In this document: positions 11,742 through 13,720 of the stretch, one piece after another
How positions within the stretch are numbered: the first letter of the stretch is position 1
Layout of the letters: each line of letters opens with the position of its first letter
Assembly: GCA_023258655.1 (NCBI GenBank)
Contig: JALQWO010000027.1
Span: 1-13,720, forward strand
Source of the DNA: Bacteroidia bacterium
Lineage (GTDB): Bacteria; Bacteroidota; Bacteroidia; NS11-12g; UBA955
Reading direction: 5' to 3'
DNA: 13,720 nt
Notes under the pieces: generated by a model
Seen by the model: the letters and a program-made list of their open reading frames with translations, nothing else
The model's database searches: none
Told to the model about the DNA's origin: nothing
Translations under genes and position numbers: made by a program

Positions 11742-13709
11742 ATGAATTATTTATCAGCAGAGGGACTCACCAAGAGTTGGAATGAAAAGGTATTGTTCAA
11801 TCAAATTACGTTTGGTTTGAACCGTGGCGACAAAGTGGCCTTAATTGCTGGTAACGGCAGTGGAAAGAGTAGTTTGCTGAATATTTTGGCGGGTTTGGAT
11901 AAACCCGATGCCGGAAATTTGAGCATCCGCAAAGAAATCCATTGGGAGTATTTGCCCCAAGATCCCATTTTGAATGAGCAGTTGTCGGTCCTTGATAACT
12001 TGTTTGTGGGCAATACGCCATCGATTATCGCCCTGAAGGAGTATGAGGCTGCGTTGTTGGCCTACTCAGAATCGGCCAATGAAGAAACAGAAAAGCGGTT
12101 GGATTTGGCTACCTCTGAGATGACCATGTCTGAGAGTTGGGACTACGAGGCCCGCGCCAAACAAGTTTTGGGAAAGTTGAATATTCATGAAGCGGATTTG
12201 GTTAAGCCGGTGGGGGTGCTCAGCGGTGGACAGCGTAAGCGGGTGGCATTGGCGCGTGTGCTGATCGACGTGCCTGATATGTTGATTTTGGATGAGCCTA
12301 CAAACCACTTGGATTTAGACATGATTGAGTGGTTGGAGGAATATCTAAGCGATAAGAATTTGACTTTGTTGTTGGTGACGCATGATCGTTATTTTTTGGA
12401 TCGCGTGTGCAACCGAATTTTGGAGTTGGATCGGGGGGTGTTGTACACTTACCAGGGCAATTATGGCTATTTTGTAGAGAAGAAGGCGATGCGTGAGGAG
12501 GTTGAGGCCAGCGAGCGGGAGAAAAATAGAAATACGTTCCGACGTGAATTGGACTGGGTAAGGCGGATGCCGAAGGCGAGAACTACCAAGAGTAAAAGTC
12601 GGTTGGATGCCTTTGATGATTTGGCTGAGAAGGTGAAAGGTCCATACACGCAGCAAAAGGTTGAGTTTGGGGTGAAGATGGAGCGGTTGGGATCAAAGAT
12701 TTTGGAATTGCATCACTTGGAGAAATCCTATGGTGAGCAGCGAATTCTGGGTGATTTTAGTTATACATTCAAACGGGGCGAAAAGATTGGCATTGTGGGA
12801 CCGAACGGCGTGGGTAAAAGTACGCTGTTGAATATGATCATGGGTGTGGAGAAGGCCGATAAGGGGAAAATCGTATCGGGGGAAACATTGGTTTTTGGGT
12901 ATTTTTCGCAACAGGGGATGCCGGTGGATGACGACAAAAGAGTCATTGATGTGGTGAAAGACATTGCCGAATATTTGCCGTTGGCCGATGGTACGAAGTT
13001 GTCAGCGTCACAATTTTTATTGCGGTTTGGGTTCTCCAATGACACTCAGTACAATGTGGTTTCACGCTTGAGTGGGGGTGAACGCCGTCGGTTGTTTTTG
13101 ATGACAGTATTGATCAAAAATCCCAACTTTTTGATTTTAGACGAGCCCACCAATGACTTGGATATCTTGACTTTGGCCACGCTGGAGGCATTTTTGATGG
13201 ATTATTCAGGTTGTGTTTTGGTGGTTACCCACGACCGTTATTTCATGGACAAATTGGTGGATCACGTGTTTGTATTTGAGGGTGAGGGCAAAGTGCGGGA
13301 TTACCCTGGTAATTACACCGAATATCGCACATGGAAGGAGATATATGATGAAGAGGCTTCAGCAGCGAGAAAAGGAATAGAATCGAAAGGAAAATCAGAC
13401 AGTGCGAGTTTGAAGGCAGGGACATTGCACGGGGAGGCAGTGCCTGTTATGGGCAGTCCGGCGGTGGTCGTGTCAACCGGGAAGGCTGAGGAGAAACGCA
13501 AGCTCACATACAAAGAGAAGTTTGAATACGAACAGTTGGGAAAGGATCTGGAGGCTTTGGAAATCAAGAAGAAGGAGTTGGAAGTTGCTTTGTCTGGGCT
13601 GACATCGGATTTTGAGAAAATTACTGCGTTGAGTTCAGAATTGCAGCAGGTAAACGACGATTTGGATGAGAAGGGATTGCGGTGGTTGGAGTTGGGCGAA
13701 TGGGCATAA
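11742..13709 (+). CDS. ABC-F family ATPase, Uup-like
   Basis: This 655-residue soluble protein has two ATP-binding domains and no membrane segments, the mark of ABC-F proteins that act on ribosomes or nucleic acids. Domain 1: Walker A GNGSGKS at 37-43, LSGGQ at 160-164, LILDEPTNHLD from 181, His214. Domain 2: GPNGVGKST at 353-361, LSGGE at 443-447, LILDEPTNDLD from 464, His497. The linker between them carries ELDWVRRMPKARTTKSKSR (269-287), which is typical of Uup. The C-terminal part has a Gly/Ser/Ala-rich linker (about 543-582) and a charged coiled coil (about 586-645), matching the Uup C-terminal domain that can bind DNA or ribosomes. Resistance-type members (Vga, Msr) are less likely because of that tail. 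Both Walker B glutamates (185 and 468) are intact, so ATP hydrolysis is expected. The stop lies 11 bases before the window end. Confidence 0.93.
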   Translation: MNYLSAEGLTKSWNEKVLFNQITFGLNRGDKVALIAGNGSGKSSLLNILAGLDKPDAGNLSIRKEIHWEYLPQDPILNEQLSVLDNLFVGNTPSIIALKEYEAALLAYSESANEETEKRLDLATSEMTMSESWDYEARAKQVLGKLNIHEADLVKPVGVLSGGQRKRVALARVLIDVPDMLILDEPTNHLDLDMIEWLEEYLSDKNLTLLLVTHDRYFLDRVCNRILELDRGVLYTYQGNYGYFVEKKAMREEVEASEREKNRNTFRRELDWVRRMPKARTTKSKSRLDAFDDLAEKVKGPYTQQKVEFGVKMERLGSKILELHHLEKSYGEQRILGDFSYTFKRGEKIGIVGPNGVGKSTLLNMIMGVEKADKGKIVSGETLVFGYFSQQGMPVDDDKRVIDVVKDIAEYLPLADGTKLSASQFLLRFGFSNDTQYNVVSRLSGGERRRLFLMTVLIKNPNFLILDEPTNDLDILTLATLEAFLMDYSGCVLVVTHDRYFMDKLVDHVFVFEGEGKVRDYPGNYTEYRTWKEIYDEEASAARKGIESKGKSDSASLKAGTLHGEAVPVMGSPAVVVSTGKAEEKRKLTYKEKFEYEQLGKDLEALEIKKKELEVALSGLTSDFEKITALSSELQQVNDDLDEKGLRWLELGEWA

Positions 13710-13720
13710 AAACAACATAG

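Overview
The window most likely comes from a chromosome of the phylum Bacteroidota. The evidence is several copies of the Bacteroidota-type -7 promoter hexad/octad TAnnTTTG directly in front of genes, no clear Shine-Dalgarno sequences, a small SRP RNA that starts a few bases after such a promoter, and proteins that read like Bacteroidota homologues (LptB, RhlE-type helicase with a Gly-rich tail, single-gene carboxyltransferase, Uup-like ABC-F). I cannot place it below phylum level from sequence alone.

Layout. 1-89 is the 3' end of a plus-strand MoxR-type AAA ATPase. 90-2437 is a tight minus-strand operon in the order lptB, lplA, nth (LPS export ATPase, lipoate ligase, endonuclease III). 2462-2609 holds a strong minus-strand terminator and, on the plus strand, the SRP RNA gene (ffs) with its own promoter. 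2622-4166 is a minus-strand DEAD-box (here DECD) RNA helicase with a long Gly/Arg-rich tail. Its transcript must run antisense through ffs before it reaches the terminator. After a 190-bp divergent region, 4357-5991 encodes an acyl-CoA (methylcrotonyl-type) carboxylase carboxyltransferase subunit on the plus strand. Its 3' end overlaps a convergent DUF1801 gene (5966-6439).

From about 6440 to 10030 the base composition becomes visibly A/T-rich and the genes become unrecognisable: three minus-strand genes (a secreted 195-aa protein, a secreted 488-aa protein, a 166-aa membrane protein) and one plus-strand 142-aa membrane protein. This looks like a small accessory insert between housekeeping genes. 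The richer composition returns with a secreted two-part esterase (10048-11634, minus) and a divergent ABC-F ATPase of the Uup type (11742-13709, plus).

Most of the window is ordinary housekeeping. The parts that deserve a second look are the helicase/SRP RNA antisense arrangement with a terminator abutting the lptB promoter, promoters placed so close to start codons that lptB and the carboxylase gene may be leaderless or nearly so, and the A/T-rich cluster of unknown envelope proteins. I saw no CRISPR array, transposase, integrase, tRNA or rRNA, and no clearly new defence or mobile system.
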